The notes below the pieces were generated by a model. It did not search any database and was not told the origin of the DNA. It saw only the letters and a program-made list of their open reading frames with translations. A program made the position numbers and the translations under genes. DNA of 64,000 nucleotides, taken from Clostridia bacterium (GTDB lineage Bacteria; Bacillota; Clostridia; Christensenellales; Aristaeellaceae). Positions 43,677-53,050 of the stretch are shown here, in pieces. The DNA lies in the NCBI GenBank assembly GCA_017521565.1, contig JAFXCE010000066.1, positions 40,990 to 104,989 of the forward strand, in the 5' to 3' direction. Within the stretch, counting starts at the first letter, position 1. The number at the start of each line of letters is the position of its first letter.

Positions 43677-44249
43677 ATGGAAACGAAAAACATCATGATC
43701 GTCGGCGTGGGCGGTCAGGGCAGCCTCCTCGCCTCCAAGCTGTTAGGTCGCCTGCTGCTGACCAAGGGATACGACATCAAGGTTTCGGAAGTGCACGGCA
43801 TGAGCCAGCGCGGGGGCAGCGTCGTGACATATGTACGCTTTGGCGAGAAGGTCTATTCCCCTGTCATCGACAAGGGGGAAGCGGACTATATTGTCTCCTT
43901 CGAACTTCTGGAAGCCGCCCGATGGACGGAATACCTGAAAAACGGCGGACGCATTATCGCCAATACGCAGCAGATTAATCCCATGCCCGTCATCACCGGC
44001 GCAGCGGAGTATCCGGCAGACCTTGCCGCAAAGATGCAGAACATGGGCATCGATATCGATGCATTTGATGCGCTCTCGCTGGCTGAGCAGGCAGGCTCTG
44101 CGAAGGCAGTCAACATCGTTCTGATGGGCCATCTCTCCCGCAGCTTCGATTTTACGCTGGATGAATGGATGGATGCGATTGAAAAGTCTGTTCCCTCCAA
44201 GTTCCTCGAACTCAACAAAAGAGCCTTTCTGCTGGGCAGAGAAGCCTGA
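43677..44249 (+). CDS. iorB: Indolepyruvate ferredoxin oxidoreductase, beta subunit
   Basis: A 190-residue gamma-type domain subunit. IMIVGVGGQGSLLASKLLGR (residues 6-25) and VSEVHGMSQRGGSVVTYVRFG are the family signatures of the IorB and PorC group. It completes the two-subunit enzyme with IorA. GGAGG at the end of iorA serves the ATG at 43677. Confidence 0.94.
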   Translation: METKNIMIVGVGGQGSLLASKLLGRLLLTKGYDIKVSEVHGMSQRGGSVVTYVRFGEKVYSPVIDKGEADYIVSFELLEAARWTEYLKNGGRIIANTQQINPMPVITGAAEYPADLAAKMQNMGIDIDAFDALSLAEQAGSAKAVNIVLMGHLSRSFDFTLDEWMDAIEKSVPSKFLELNKRAFLLGREA

Positions 44250-44331
44250 AAAAGCAGGATGAGTCCGATTCAGGTTTCCACGCAGTTTTCAGTGCTAAAG
44301 AATCCATTCCATTTCTGAGGAGGAGATTATC

Positions 44332-45633
44332 ATGCCCAATTATTATCAGCCTGAGATCGAAACCGCATCTCATGAGCAGATCCTGGCATGGCAAAACGAA
44401 CGCCTGATCAAGCAGGTGCAGCATGTCTGGGACAACGTTCCCTACTATCGCAAGAAGATGGAAGAAAAGGGAGTAACCCCGGCTGATATTAAAAGCGTCG
44501 ACGATCTGCATAAGCTGCCCTTTGTCACAAAGGCTGATTTGCGAGAGGCATATCCCTACGGCCTGATGGGCAAGCCGCTCAAGGACTGCGTCCGCATCCA
44601 GTCCACCTCCGGCACTACCGGCAAGCGTGTTGTTGCCTTCTACACTCAGCATGACATCGATCTCTGGGAAGACTGCTGTGCCCGCGCGATCGTCGCCGTC
44701 GGCGGTACGAAGGAAGATGTATGTCAGGTTTCCTATGGCTATGGCCTGTTCACTGGCGGTCCGGGTCTCAACGGCGGTTCCCACAAGGTTGGCTGCCTAA
44801 CCATCCCCACCTCCTCCGGCAATACTGAGCGTCAGATCATGTTCATTCGGGATCTTCAGTCAACCATCCTTTGTTGTACCCCCTCCTATGCTGCATACCT
44901 CGGCGAAACCATGAAGGAAATGGGCCTCACGCCCGATCAGATTCCGCTCAAGGCCGGCATTTTCGGCGCAGAAGCATGGAGCGAAGAAATGCGTCAGGAT
45001 ATCCAGAACACGCTGGGCATCAAGGCATACGATATCTACGGCTTGACCGAGCTTTCCGGCCCGGGCGTCTCCTTCGAATGCAGCGAACAGAGCGGCATGC
45101 ATATCAATGAAGACCACTTTATCGCCGAGATCATCGATCCAGAAACCGGTGAAGTACTGCCCGAGGGCGCGAAAGGTGAGCTCGTCTTCACCGCTATCAC
45201 CAAGGAAGCCTTCCCTCTGCTGCGCTATCGCACCCGCGATATCTGCACCCTGAGCCGCAAAAAGTGCTCCTGTGGCCGCACGCATGTAAAGATGAGCAAG
45301 CCCATGGGCCGCAGCGACGATATGCTCATCATCCGCGGCGTCAACGTCTTCCCATCCCAGATTGAATCCGTACTCATCAATGCTGGCTATCCGGCCAATT
45401 ACCAGATCATCGTCGATCGCGCGAACCATTCCGACACACTGGATGTTCAAGTTGAGATGACGCCGGAGATGTTCACCGACAATGTCGGCGTCATCAAGAA
45501 GCGCCAGAGCGGGCTGGAAGCCGGACTGCGTTCCATGCTGGGTATTTCCGCCCACGTGATCCTGGTTGCGCCCAAGTCCATTACCCGCAGCGAAGGCAAG
45601 GCCGTTCGCGTTATCGATAAGCGCAAAATCTAA
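44332..45633 (+). CDS. Phenylacetate-CoA ligase family protein
   Basis: A 433-residue enzyme of the PaaK group. VRIQSTSGTTGKRVVAFYT (residues 85-103), YGLTELSGPGVSFEC, LLRYRTRDICTLSRKKCSCGRTH and GRSDDMLIIRGVNVFPSQIE are all present. Together with IorAB it links aryl pyruvates, aryl-acetyl-CoA and aryl acetates; in fermenting organisms the ligase may run backwards to make ATP, which is inference. GAGGAG precedes the ATG. Confidence 0.93.
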   Translation: MPNYYQPEIETASHEQILAWQNERLIKQVQHVWDNVPYYRKKMEEKGVTPADIKSVDDLHKLPFVTKADLREAYPYGLMGKPLKDCVRIQSTSGTTGKRVVAFYTQHDIDLWEDCCARAIVAVGGTKEDVCQVSYGYGLFTGGPGLNGGSHKVGCLTIPTSSGNTERQIMFIRDLQSTILCCTPSYAAYLGETMKEMGLTPDQIPLKAGIFGAEAWSEEMRQDIQNTLGIKAYDIYGLTELSGPGVSFECSEQSGMHINEDHFIAEIIDPETGEVLPEGAKGELVFTAITKEAFPLLRYRTRDICTLSRKKCSCGRTHVKMSKPMGRSDDMLIIRGVNVFPSQIESVLINAGYPANYQIIVDRANHSDTLDVQVEMTPEMFTDNVGVIKKRQSGLEAGLRSMLGISAHVILVAPKSITRSEGKAVRVIDKRKI

Positions 45634-45645
45634 GGAGGAACAGCC

Positions 45646-46077
45646 ATGATCGTCCATCAGATTTCGATTTTCCTTGAGAACCGCGCCGGTCAGTTGGCGC
45701 AGGTAACCCGCGTGCTGGCGGATAACGGCATCGACATGCGCGCCATCTCCATCGCAGAAACCACCGATTATGGCGTACTGCGCCTGATTGTCGACAATGC
45801 CGAAAAAGCCACCAACATCCTTCTTGCCAATGGCTTTGTCCTGTCCATGACTCCGGTACACGTCGTTGCGGTTCCGGATCATGCCGGCGGTCTGGCCCCC
45901 GTGCTTGAGGCGCTCGCCGAAGGCGACCTCGACATTGAGTACATGTACTCCCTGTTTACCCATAAGGAAGGAAAGGCCTACATGGTCTTCCGCAATTCCG
46001 ATGAGGAGAAGTTCATCTCCCTGCTTGAGGCGCACGGCGTAAAGCTGGCGACCAAAGAGGAACTCGGTCTCAAGTAA
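45646..46077 (+). CDS. ACT domain protein (two ACT repeats)
   Basis: A 143-residue protein with two ACT folds: IVHQISIFLENRAGQLAQVTR at the start and AEGDLDIEYMYSLFTHKEGK in the second half. Such proteins bind amino acids and commonly follow iorAB-paaK genes, suggesting allosteric sensing of aromatic amino acids. GGAGG precedes the ATG, 12 bases after the ligase gene. Last gene of the operon. Confidence 0.9.
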   Translation: MIVHQISIFLENRAGQLAQVTRVLADNGIDMRAISIAETTDYGVLRLIVDNAEKATNILLANGFVLSMTPVHVVAVPDHAGGLAPVLEALAEGDLDIEYMYSLFTHKEGKAYMVFRNSDEEKFISLLEAHGVKLATKEELGLK

Positions 46078-46084
46078 TCATCCC

Positions 46085-46122
46085 AACGCTGTCCCGGAAC
46101 AAATGATCCGGGGCAGCGTTTT
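46085..46122 (+). terminator. Terminator of the ior operon
   Basis: AACGCTGTCCCGGA pairs with TCCGGGGCAGCGTT (one mismatch) and is followed by T residues. Confidence 0.85.
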
Positions 46123-46203
46123 GTATAGATTTAATCACTAGCAGGAACTGGCAATTTGATTTATACAAAAATGCCCCCATGCACGCTGTGAAGTATTCCA
46201 CTG

Positions 46204-46331
46204 AAAACGGACATTGAAGAAAAGCACCTCTAGTTGTAACAACGAAAGAATGAGACTAAAACAGCCGAACGCGAAAACTCGCGTCCAGCTGAGATATTCT
46301 ACGATTAGAGGCCTTTTTCACTGTCCGTTTT
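46204..46331. repeat. 128-bp nested inverted repeat (MITE-like, structured RNA, or compound terminator)
   Basis: Outer arms AAAACGGACA (46204-46213) and TGTCCGTTTT (46322-46331) are perfect. Inside, 12 bases at 46227-46238 pair with 46300-46311 (two G-T), CAGC (46262) pairs with GCTG (46288) and ACGCG (46269) with CGCGT (46280). T-rich tracts lie inside both ends. It lies between the ior operon terminator and the end of the ammonia-lyase gene, in a gap with no other feature. Confidence 0.65.
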
Positions 46332-46379
46332 ACCTAGAACAGTTCACTGCAGCACAGGGGCATTGTTTAATACATCATT

Positions 46380-47639
46380 TTACTTCTTCAAAGCCTTTTT
46401 TGCAGCCATCATGGCAAGGATGCGCTCCATCTCGTTGTACACGATCATGTAGCCCTCGTCTACACCCATGCCCGGCTTGGCCAGAATCTGCACAGGCTGG
46501 GTAGCCATGGCGCAGTTCACGCACACCTGAGCGGAGCGGTCGGTTTCGTTGCAGGTGCCGCCCTGATAAGCGCCGATGCCCTTTTCCTTGCAGTAGAGCA
46601 CAGCCTCAATGGTGTTGTTCACGCCGCCGAGATCAGGGGTCTTGATCTGCACCATGTGACCAGCTTTCGCATCGGCAAAGAGCTTGATGTCCTCAAGGGT
46701 GTTGCACCATTCGTCTGCAACCAGCTCCACGTCGCAGCCGCGGCGGTCAAGCTCGGCGGTCAGGCCGGCGAGCGCTTCGATCTGCGCCTCGCGGGTGGAA
46801 TCGCAATCCATAGGCCCCTCGATACGCAGGTGGAAGGGCTTGGCGATCTCACCCAGCTTTTCAATATAGTCAGCCATGGCGGCGTAATTGTTGTTTCCGA
46901 ACACAGCGCCGATGGTGCCGTAGCAGTCGATATGCAGGACGGGAGAATAGCTCTCGTCAATGCGGTGACCAAGGATGCGGTCGCGCAGCCACTGCACATA
47001 GTCGGCCAGCTTTTCGCCCTTCTCGCCCAGCTTATCTTTGACATTGTTGATCAAGGCATGCGGCAGCACCTGCGCGCCCTTGATGATCATCTTGTCGGAG
47101 TTGTCGTAGCGATCGTCGCCGGACTGGGTGAAGATCGGAATGGGCGTCTCGGAGACGGTGCAGCCGTATTCATCCGCCACAACCTCGCACATGAGGCGGC
47201 CGGTGGCCTTCGCCACAGCATCCAGCAGTGCCTGAGACACGCCGTAGCGGATCGCAGTGTGCAGACGCTTGCCTTCAATCTGGATGGCCTCCATCATAGC
47301 GGCCAGTTCGCGGAAGTTATCGGCTTCCTTTCCCACCAGTTCAGGCTTGATGTACTTATCAATCAGCGGAATGAACTCCTTAGCCAGAAACAGCGGATCG
47401 CGTCCGCCCGCACCGGAATACTGCACTGCCGCGCAGTCGCCGTAGGCAATCTGGCCGTCCTCAAGAACCAGCATCACAGAAATGCTTTCGCCCGCCTGAC
47501 GCACAGCGGTAAAGCCCTCCGTCACAGGCGCGCCCACGTAGAACACGCCGTCATGGCCCGCGCCCTGCTTGATGGCGCGCTGATCATCAAAGTAAAAGCC
47601 AGTACGGCCCTTGGAGCATACCACATCGATAATTTTCAT
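46380..47639 (-). CDS. mal: Methylaspartate ammonia-lyase
   Basis: A 419-residue enolase-superfamily enzyme that deaminates (2S,3S)-3-methylaspartate to mesaconate. The N-terminus MKIIDVVCSKGRTGFYFDDQ, the metal-binding region SYSPVLHIDCYGTIG, and the active-site lysine in MVQIKTPDLGGVNNTIEAV are the family's hallmarks; length is normal. It is the last gene of the minus-strand glutamate-fermentation operon, 27 bases after glmE, preceded by a GGAGG. Confidence 0.97.
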   Translation of the reverse strand: MKIIDVVCSKGRTGFYFDDQRAIKQGAGHDGVFYVGAPVTEGFTAVRQAGESISVMLVLEDGQIAYGDCAAVQYSGAGGRDPLFLAKEFIPLIDKYIKPELVGKEADNFRELAAMMEAIQIEGKRLHTAIRYGVSQALLDAVAKATGRLMCEVVADEYGCTVSETPIPIFTQSGDDRYDNSDKMIIKGAQVLPHALINNVKDKLGEKGEKLADYVQWLRDRILGHRIDESYSPVLHIDCYGTIGAVFGNNNYAAMADYIEKLGEIAKPFHLRIEGPMDCDSTREAQIEALAGLTAELDRRGCDVELVADEWCNTLEDIKLFADAKAGHMVQIKTPDLGGVNNTIEAVLYCKEKGIGAYQGGTCNETDRSAQVCVNCAMATQPVQILAKPGMGVDEGYMIVYNEMERILAMMAAKKALKK

Positions 47640-47666
47640 GTCTTTTTCCTCCGGTTCATTGATTCA

Positions 47667-49115
47667 TTAGCGGGGACGGCCCACCAGATAACCCTTGCCG
47701 ATGGCGTATACGTCGTCGATAACCATCTGGAAGGAAGCCTTGCGCTTCTCATAGTTGGCGCGTTCTTCGATCTTGGCCATGTGGAAGTCCTTCAGATCCT
47801 TGCTGAAAGGCAGGTTACCGAAGTTGAGGATGCGCACAGCGCCGTTATTGTCGCGGGCGGGAAGCATGATGCCGGCGTTGAAGCGGCAGGGCGCAAAGGG
47901 CACATCCAGCGCGCCGGATTCGACGCCGCGGCACACGCCTACGGCGATGTCGCCGTTGCCCAGTTCGAAGCACTTGTCCACGATGGCGCGGGTCTCCTGA
48001 CGGATGATCTCCTTCTCATCCTCCAGTTCCTTGCCCTGGAAGGTCTGGTCACGGAGCATATTGACCACCTGCTTGGTGCAGCGCAGGCCCTCTGCGTTGG
48101 CTTCCATAGTAGGAATGCCCACCGCTTCATGCGGGGTCTTGACAATGACCTTGGTGGCCTTGGAGAGCGCGGCGATCATGCTGCCCATGGAGATGACGCC
48201 AAAGGCCTTGGCTTCGTCGGCCGGGAAGCCGCCCATCCACTGGTGCAGCACGGTAGTGACTTCCACATCGCTGTAGCCATACTTATGCAGGTATTCATCG
48301 GTCAACTCTTCCAGCGTCTGGATAGCGGCGATGTCCTGCACAAGGTTGCCGCACTGGCCGTAGCCCACGGTGATATTCTTCACACCCTGCTCGGCAGCCA
48401 ACAGCGCCTCAATCACGGCAGCGGCATGAGAGATACAGGGCGGCACCAGCGTGCCGGTGAGTGGCCCGTAAGGCTCACGGTTGATGGATACGCCCATTTC
48501 CTCATACAGGCCGGTCAGACGGTCCACGTACTGCCAGTCGCGGATGGTACGCGCCATGGGGATGTTCTTGCAGTAAGGCAGATTATAGGAGATTCCGCCG
48601 CCCTCATAGCTGGTAAAGCCGCCGGCGTAGGAGATTTCGGCCAGCAGGCGCGCATCAGGGGTACCATGACGCACCTGCACGGGTACGTTCACGCTTTCAA
48701 TGACCTGACGGCACTTATGCACGCCGTGGTTCACGGCCGGGAAGCCGTTGAGCATCGCGCGGTCGAGGCGCAGGGATTCGTTAATGCCGTTATCCGCTTC
48801 TTTATAGCGGTTCTGGCGGGTGTAGCTGTCGATGGTGGTGGGCAGCAGATCGGCCTCGCCGAAATTCTGCAGATGCTGGAGCAGTTCGATATGGCGCTCC
48901 ACCACCGGCACGCCGGCACGGGGCTGAACCAGTGTGGTCTTTGTTGCCTTGGCCTTGAGCAGCTTCTGGCCAAAGATGCGGTTTTCGGGCATGGCCTTGT
49001 GGTAGGCGACGGCCTCTTCCAGATTCACGTCCTTACCGGTGGGCCACTGGGTGAGCACTTCGTTTCTCAACGCGCGAAACTCGGAATCAGGAATTCTTTT
49101 GTTCTGAATATCCAT
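47667..49115 (-). CDS. glmE: Methylaspartate (glutamate) mutase, catalytic subunit E
   Basis: A 482-residue TIM-barrel subunit which, with GlmS and adenosylcobalamin, rearranges L-glutamate to 3-methylaspartate. Recognisable stretches are [53 protein letters not shown] and [18 protein letters not shown]. The start at 49115 is chosen because AAGGAG within the end of glmL lies ten bases upstream; it overlaps glmL by 29 bases. The frame continues to a TTG at 49124. Confidence 0.96.
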   Translation of the reverse strand: MDIQNKRIPDSEFRALRNEVLTQWPTGKDVNLEEAVAYHKAMPENRIFGQKLLKAKATKTTLVQPRAGVPVVERHIELLQHLQNFGEADLLPTTIDSYTRQNRYKEADNGINESLRLDRAMLNGFPAVNHGVHKCRQVIESVNVPVQVRHGTPDARLLAEISYAGGFTSYEGGGISYNLPYCKNIPMARTIRDWQYVDRLTGLYEEMGVSINREPYGPLTGTLVPPCISHAAAVIEALLAAEQGVKNITVGYGQCGNLVQDIAAIQTLEELTDEYLHKYGYSDVEVTTVLHQWMGGFPADEAKAFGVISMGSMIAALSKATKVIVKTPHEAVGIPTMEANAEGLRCTKQVVNMLRDQTFQGKELEDEKEIIRQETRAIVDKCFELGNGDIAVGVCRGVESGALDVPFAPCRFNAGIMLPARDNNGAVRILNFGNLPFSKDLKDFHMAKIEERANYEKRKASFQMVIDDVYAIGKGYLVGRPR

Positions 49116-50490
49116 CGTGTTCAAGCTCCTTTTTCATAATGCGCAGTGCAATTTGTGGTTCGTATTCGGAAAGCAGACCCATAGCTGCAAGGATGTATTT
49201 GCGGTCCACGCGAATCTCAGCCTTCAGCGGCCTGAGAGACATGGGCGCGGCGGGAGAAGCGAGAGCATGGGAAGCAATTTCACCGGTACGAGTGGTGCGG
49301 ATGAGGCTGCCGCCGGTGACGATCACCTGCCCGACATGGCGCAGATCCTTGCCGGACTGCACATAGGTCAGGCCCATGAGGGTGTAGGTTTCCTCCATCG
49401 TTCCGGCATGGCGGGCTACGGCAGTTTCAATCGCCATGGAGGCCAGCGCAAAATCGAGCTTTTCAAGGTCAGATCCGGATTCGGGGATCATGTCCTTGTG
49501 TTCATCGAGCAGCTCCAGCAGTTCCTCCACCCGCTCCTGGCTCAGCTGAGAAAGCTGACAGATACGCCCTATGCCGGCCGCATCCACAATGCCATGCACG
49601 GAGTAGCGCATGCCGATATCTCCTTCCACCGTGCGCTTGTCAAACGGCTCGGGCAGCCCCTTGTACACGGTGGATGCATCCTGCGGCATGCCGTCGGTCA
49701 TGGAGTAGATATCGGTGGTGGCACCGCCTACGTCCACAGCAATCAGGTCGCCGATGCCGCTTTCGCCCTCGCAGCCTTTTGCCAGCAGATGCATGGCGCG
49801 CATGACGGCGGAAGGCGTGGGCATCAGGATGCCGCTGATCAGTTCAGACGCCTCTGAAAGACCCTTGGCGTGAATGATCCGATTCAGGAAAATCTCGCGG
49901 ATCTTTTTGCGTACAGGTTCGATATTGAGCACGCCAAACTTGGGCATAACGTTTTCACAGAGGTGAACTTCGTGTCCTTCCAGAATGCGTTCGCATTCGC
50001 GGGCGGCGGTGCGGTTGCCTGCGATGATCACGGGAAAATCAAACGGAATGGAGGCGAGCATGCGGGCGTTGTGCAGGATGCACTCCGTGTTGCCGCCATC
50101 GGTGCCGCCCACAAGAAGAAAGATATCGGGGTTGATCCGAAGGATTTCCTCAAGGTCATCCTCGGTAATCTGGAAGGAAAACACCTTGAGCACCTTGGCG
50201 CCTGCGCCCAGGCTGGCCTGATGCGCCGCCTCGGCGGTGAGTTCCGGCACCAGACCGCTGGTGATCATCCTCAGTCCGCCTGCTGCGGAGGAGCAAGCGT
50301 AGCGCGCCGCATAATCAAGCTCACCGGTCTTAGCGTGCAGTTTTTCAAGCGCCTTTTCCAGTCCCTCGCCGATATCGGTATGAATGGTGGTAAAAGAATC
50401 AGCTGTTCCCAGCAGGCAGCCAGCCTCCACATCCACGGCGGTTACTTTGGTGTAGGTGCTGCCGAAGTCAATCAGCAGTACAGGCTTCAT
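49087..50490 (-). CDS. glmL: Methylaspartate mutase accessory protein (MutL/GlmL, ASKHA ATPase)
   Basis: A 467-residue protein of the actin/Hsp70 ATPase fold. [16 protein letters not shown] (residues 5-20) is phosphate motif 1, [10 protein letters not shown] a further nucleotide site, and [17 protein letters not shown] phosphate motif 2. Such proteins are thought to reactivate or protect the cobalamin mutase. Its start overlaps the glmS stop by four bases, and it overlaps glmE by 29 bases, so the three are coupled. Confidence 0.94.
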   Translation of the reverse strand: MKPVLLIDFGSTYTKVTAVDVEAGCLLGTADSFTTIHTDIGEGLEKALEKLHAKTGELDYAARYACSSAAGGLRMITSGLVPELTAEAAHQASLGAGAKVLKVFSFQITEDDLEEILRINPDIFLLVGGTDGGNTECILHNARMLASIPFDFPVIIAGNRTAARECERILEGHEVHLCENVMPKFGVLNIEPVRKKIREIFLNRIIHAKGLSEASELISGILMPTPSAVMRAMHLLAKGCEGESGIGDLIAVDVGGATTDIYSMTDGMPQDASTVYKGLPEPFDKRTVEGDIGMRYSVHGIVDAAGIGRICQLSQLSQERVEELLELLDEHKDMIPESGSDLEKLDFALASMAIETAVARHAGTMEETYTLMGLTYVQSGKDLRHVGQVIVTGGSLIRTTRTGEIASHALASPAAPMSLRPLKAEIRVDRKYILAAMGLLSEYEPQIALRIMKKELEHDGYSEQKNS

Positions 50491-50909
50491 GCTTCTTCCT
50501 CCATGTGAAGGAGCTCACGCAGCGCCTCAATGGTGGTTTCCGGCAGGGTGCCGGGCGGGAAGGCGCGGTCAAAGCCCATGTCCTTGAAGCGCTTTTCAAC
50601 GTCTTCAAACTTCTGCTTGCCAATGACGATGTTGCCGCCCACGACCAGCGGAATACCCTTGAGGCCAGCCTCGTCACACTTTTCGCGCATACCGCGGCAG
50701 TCCAGTTCGCCCTGTCCATACAGGGAGGATATCACGATGGCGTCGGCTGCGGATTCAATCGCGGCAGCGATATACTCCTCCTGGGAGACCATCACGCCCA
50801 GATTGATCACCTCAAATCCTGCCTCAGTAAAGGCATGATAGAGGATCCGGTTGCCAACCGCATGTACGTCGGCGCCGATGACGCCGATGACCAGAACCTT
50901 TTTCTTCAT
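50487..50909 (-). CDS. glmS: Methylaspartate (glutamate) mutase, B12-binding subunit S
   Basis: A 140-residue Rossmann-like cobalamin-binding subunit. The DxHxxG motif is seen as [14 protein letters not shown] (Asp14, His16, Gly19), with the partner SSLYGQGE and [10 protein letters not shown] loops. The histidine replaces the lower ligand of cobalamin. It assembles with GlmE. It starts with GGAG upstream and follows the P-loop protein gene by 34 bases. Confidence 0.96.
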   Translation of the reverse strand: MKKKVLVIGVIGADVHAVGNRILYHAFTEAGFEVINLGVMVSQEEYIAAAIESAADAIVISSLYGQGELDCRGMREKCDEAGLKGIPLVVGGNIVIGKQKFEDVEKRFKDMGFDRAFPPGTLPETTIEALRELLHMEEEA

Positions 50910-50943
50910 TGTTCAGGACTCCTTTATCTTATGATATTGCCTG

Positions 50944-51903
50944 TCAGTAAATGAACGGCCCCCTCAGGTCAAGCTCCTGCACGATGCGCTGCAGCTTGCA
51001 GATGCGTTCTTCAGAGTGTTCGCCCACAAAGCCGATGAGCAGATAGCGGTTGCGCTGGTTGTCGAAAATGATTTCCGGGCACAGCCTGAATCCCTCTACC
51101 CTGCCCGTCGTGGTCACATGGGTACGCGGGCCGCCGCAGAGATGAATGGTGTCTCCAATCCGGACATGGGTTTCATCTTCATAGGCAATGGGCATGTCCT
51201 TGGCGATGTCTGCATTGACCTTGCGTTCCAACTCCCTGAGATCAATCTGGGGCGGATTGTCGTAAAACACCATGACAAAGCCGTGGTTGATATCGTCATG
51301 ATGGCAAAGCTCCATGAGCTTTTTATCCATATGCATTTCGCACAGATCTTCGGCGGTATGCGCCATCAGGCGATAACGCAGAGAGCGGTGGACTTCATCC
51401 ACCAGTTCGGACGGCTCGGGGCCGAACATCGTCGGACGGGTGACGATCACCTGCTCTCCTACGCCGATGAGCAAATCGGCGTTGCGCGGAAGGTGCGGAC
51501 GGATGAGATCGAAATGCTCCACGATCACGCGCTTTTCCATGCGGATGGCATCCATGATGGCGTCTGCCAGAATATGCGGCTGGGTAAAACCCATTTCAAA
51601 GCGGATGTCGAGGTGATAGGTGTGCGGCGTGTAGAATCCGTGCTGCTCGGTGACGTCCAGAATCGGCAGGGGACGCACGTTCACGCCGTCGTCGTCATTG
51701 GTCAGCTCCAGCCCCGGAAACATGCCGTGAATCAGCGCGCTTTTGCCCGATCCCGCATCGCCGATGAAGCCGATGAGCCGGTCATAGGGGCTCAGATACA
51801 TCTGGCCCATCTGCATGCCCAGATCATACATACGCGCGCGTCCGCGGGGCGCAAAGTAGGCAGTCTGGATCAGATTTCGTTGCATTCGATAGGAATACGA
51901 CAT
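50944..51903 (-). CDS. P-loop protein of the glutamate-mutase cluster
   Basis: A 319-residue cytoplasmic protein. A clear Walker A, IGFIGDAGSGKSALIHGMFPG, sits at residues 43-63. The segments RVIVEHFDLIRPHLPRNADLLIG and VRIGDTIHLCGGPRTHVTTTGRV follow; the latter resembles the HxxxH-like region of alanyl-tRNA synthetase editing-type domains. I believe such proteins are labelled alanyl-tRNA synthetase additional-domain proteins in similar clusters, but this is from memory. The function is unknown; it may serve metal or cofactor insertion. AAGGAG precedes the ATG. Copy B of the 100-bp element ends 16 bases upstream. Confidence 0.75.
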   Translation of the reverse strand: MSYSYRMQRNLIQTAYFAPRGRARMYDLGMQMGQMYLSPYDRLIGFIGDAGSGKSALIHGMFPGLELTNDDDGVNVRPLPILDVTEQHGFYTPHTYHLDIRFEMGFTQPHILADAIMDAIRMEKRVIVEHFDLIRPHLPRNADLLIGVGEQVIVTRPTMFGPEPSELVDEVHRSLRYRLMAHTAEDLCEMHMDKKLMELCHHDDINHGFVMVFYDNPPQIDLRELERKVNADIAKDMPIAYEDETHVRIGDTIHLCGGPRTHVTTTGRVEGFRLCPEIIFDNQRNRYLLIGFVGEHSEERICKLQRIVQELDLRGPFIY

Positions 51904-51918
51904 GGCAGAATCTCCTTA

Positions 51919-52018
51919 TTTTGTTATGTAAATCTTTGAGCAAAACATTGGGCTCGGCTGCAAAGCAGCAAGGTTTACAGCAGTTTGTCGGTGATGCCGC
52001 CGGCAGCATGCCGGTTTG
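51919..52018 (-). repeat. 100-bp dispersed structured element, copy B
   Basis: Three mismatches to copy A (51947, 51991, 51999). One of them, at 51947, breaks a pair in the CCTTG/CAAGG stem. It lies between citC and the P-loop gene and supplies the citC stop codon and the last codons of that gene. No promoter of its own is seen here. Confidence 0.85.
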
Positions 52019-52985
52019 ATTGGATCAGTTCCAAAGCAGCGTTTGGAAGAAGCAACGCAAGCTCATCTGTCCGGCCGGCGGAAAGCAGCTGCCGCACGCG
52101 CGAGGCACTGATGGGGCTTCCGCCGGAAGCCTTACGCTCCACCTCGATGAGCGAAACGCCGAAATGCGGCAGCAGTTCCCTCATGCGCCGGTTGTAGCGC
52201 TCGGTGACGGCGCAGCCGGGCTCGGTGCCCACATACCGCCGGGTAATCCCCAGCGCAGGCGCGATTCTTTCGCCAAAGAGGCGAATATCCAGATCGCAGT
52301 GGACATCGCAAACCCGAACCTTGTCCTTGATGAAATAGCTTGGAAAGGTGGATGAGGACACCATATAGGGGCCGGTGGGATGAAAACTGACGTTCAGAAT
52401 ATCCTGGCACGCTTCACGGGCCATGCGCATGCGCTCGTCCGGGGAAAACATCCCCCGATCCTCCGAGAGGATGAACACATATACATGCGCACATTCGGAA
52501 GCGGCGGTTTCAATCAGATAGCGGTGACCGAGGGTAAACGGATTGCAATGCGCCACAATACAGCCCACAGGGCTTTGGACGGAAGCAGGGATCCTGCTGA
52601 GGAAATCACTGAGCCCGCCGCGCCGGTTTTCCATCAGCAGGCAGTCTGCGGTGCGGATGACCGGATGAAAGCCAAATCCCTGAAACAGATACTGATTATG
52701 CGGCTTGGTATATAGCATGAGGTGGTTCAGGCCCTGCTGAGCTGCCTGTACAAACACAGCTGTCATGATCTGCGCAGCCAGATCCTCGCCCTGATGAGCA
52801 GGCGATACGGCAACGCACTTTACGGAGGATCCATCCAGAGACGCCGTAGCGATGATCTCGTCATCCGCCATGAGCGCTGCTGTAAACCGGATGGATTCAT
52901 CATAGTCCAGATCACAGGTGCGCAGAAATGCTTTGAGCCTTTCAAGCATCGTTCCCTGCATGGGGGCTCCGGTGACCATATACAA
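51975..52985 (-). CDS. citC: Citrate/citramalate lyase ligase (acetate:SH-ACP ligase)
   Basis: About 336 residues. An N-terminal GNAT-like region (ASLDGSSVKCVAVSPAHQGEDLAAQIM) precedes the nucleotidyltransferase part with GCIVAHCNPFTLGHRYLIE (the HxxH-type motif) and SASRVRQLL near the end. It acetylates the prosthetic group thiol of the lyase acyl carrier protein with ATP and acetate. The last 12 or so residues (NRHAAGG then TDKLL) are encoded by the 100-bp element. Start is uncertain: a GTG at 52994 overlaps the AGGAGG, a TTG at 52985 is well spaced, an ATG lies at 52979. Confidence 0.9.
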   Translation of the reverse strand: MYMVTGAPMQGTMLERLKAFLRTCDLDYDESIRFTAALMADDEIIATASLDGSSVKCVAVSPAHQGEDLAAQIMTAVFVQAAQQGLNHLMLYTKPHNQYLFQGFGFHPVIRTADCLLMENRRGGLSDFLSRIPASVQSPVGCIVAHCNPFTLGHRYLIETAASECAHVYVFILSEDRGMFSPDERMRMAREACQDILNVSFHPTGPYMVSSSTFPSYFIKDKVRVCDVHCDLDIRLFGERIAPALGITRRYVGTEPGCAVTERYNRRMRELLPHFGVSLIEVERKASGGSPISASRVRQLLSAGRTDELALLLPNAALELIQSNRHAAGGITDKLL

Positions 52986-53011
52986 TGATTCCACCTCCTA
53001 TCCACACCAAT

Positions 53012-53040
53012 ATTATACCCGACTTACAACAGACTGTAAA
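53012..53040 (-). promoter_or_regulatory. Predicted promoter of the citC-glm-mal operon
   Basis: Minus strand TTTACA (53040-53035) and TATAAT (53017-53012), spacer 17. Confidence 0.7.
53024..53039. promoter_or_regulatory. Candidate operator TTACA-N6-TGTAA
   Basis: A 16-bp inverted repeat overlapping the -35 of the citC operon promoter and lying 12 bases upstream of the divergent citD promoter. The GntR-type regulator encoded at 57096 is the natural candidate to bind it. Confidence 0.45.
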
Positions 53041-53050
53041 TAAAACATAG

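Noticed and set aside
46656..49139. An 827-codon open frame on the plus strand over the ammonia-lyase and mutase genes
   Set aside because: Low-complexity His/Leu/Ala-rich composition typical of antisense frames, and it spans two well-identified genes.
51919..52018. Cobalamin riboswitch for the B12-dependent mutase genes
   Set aside because: The 100-bp element lacks the conserved B12-box pattern as far as I can see, and its other copy precedes a PHP gene with no B12 link.
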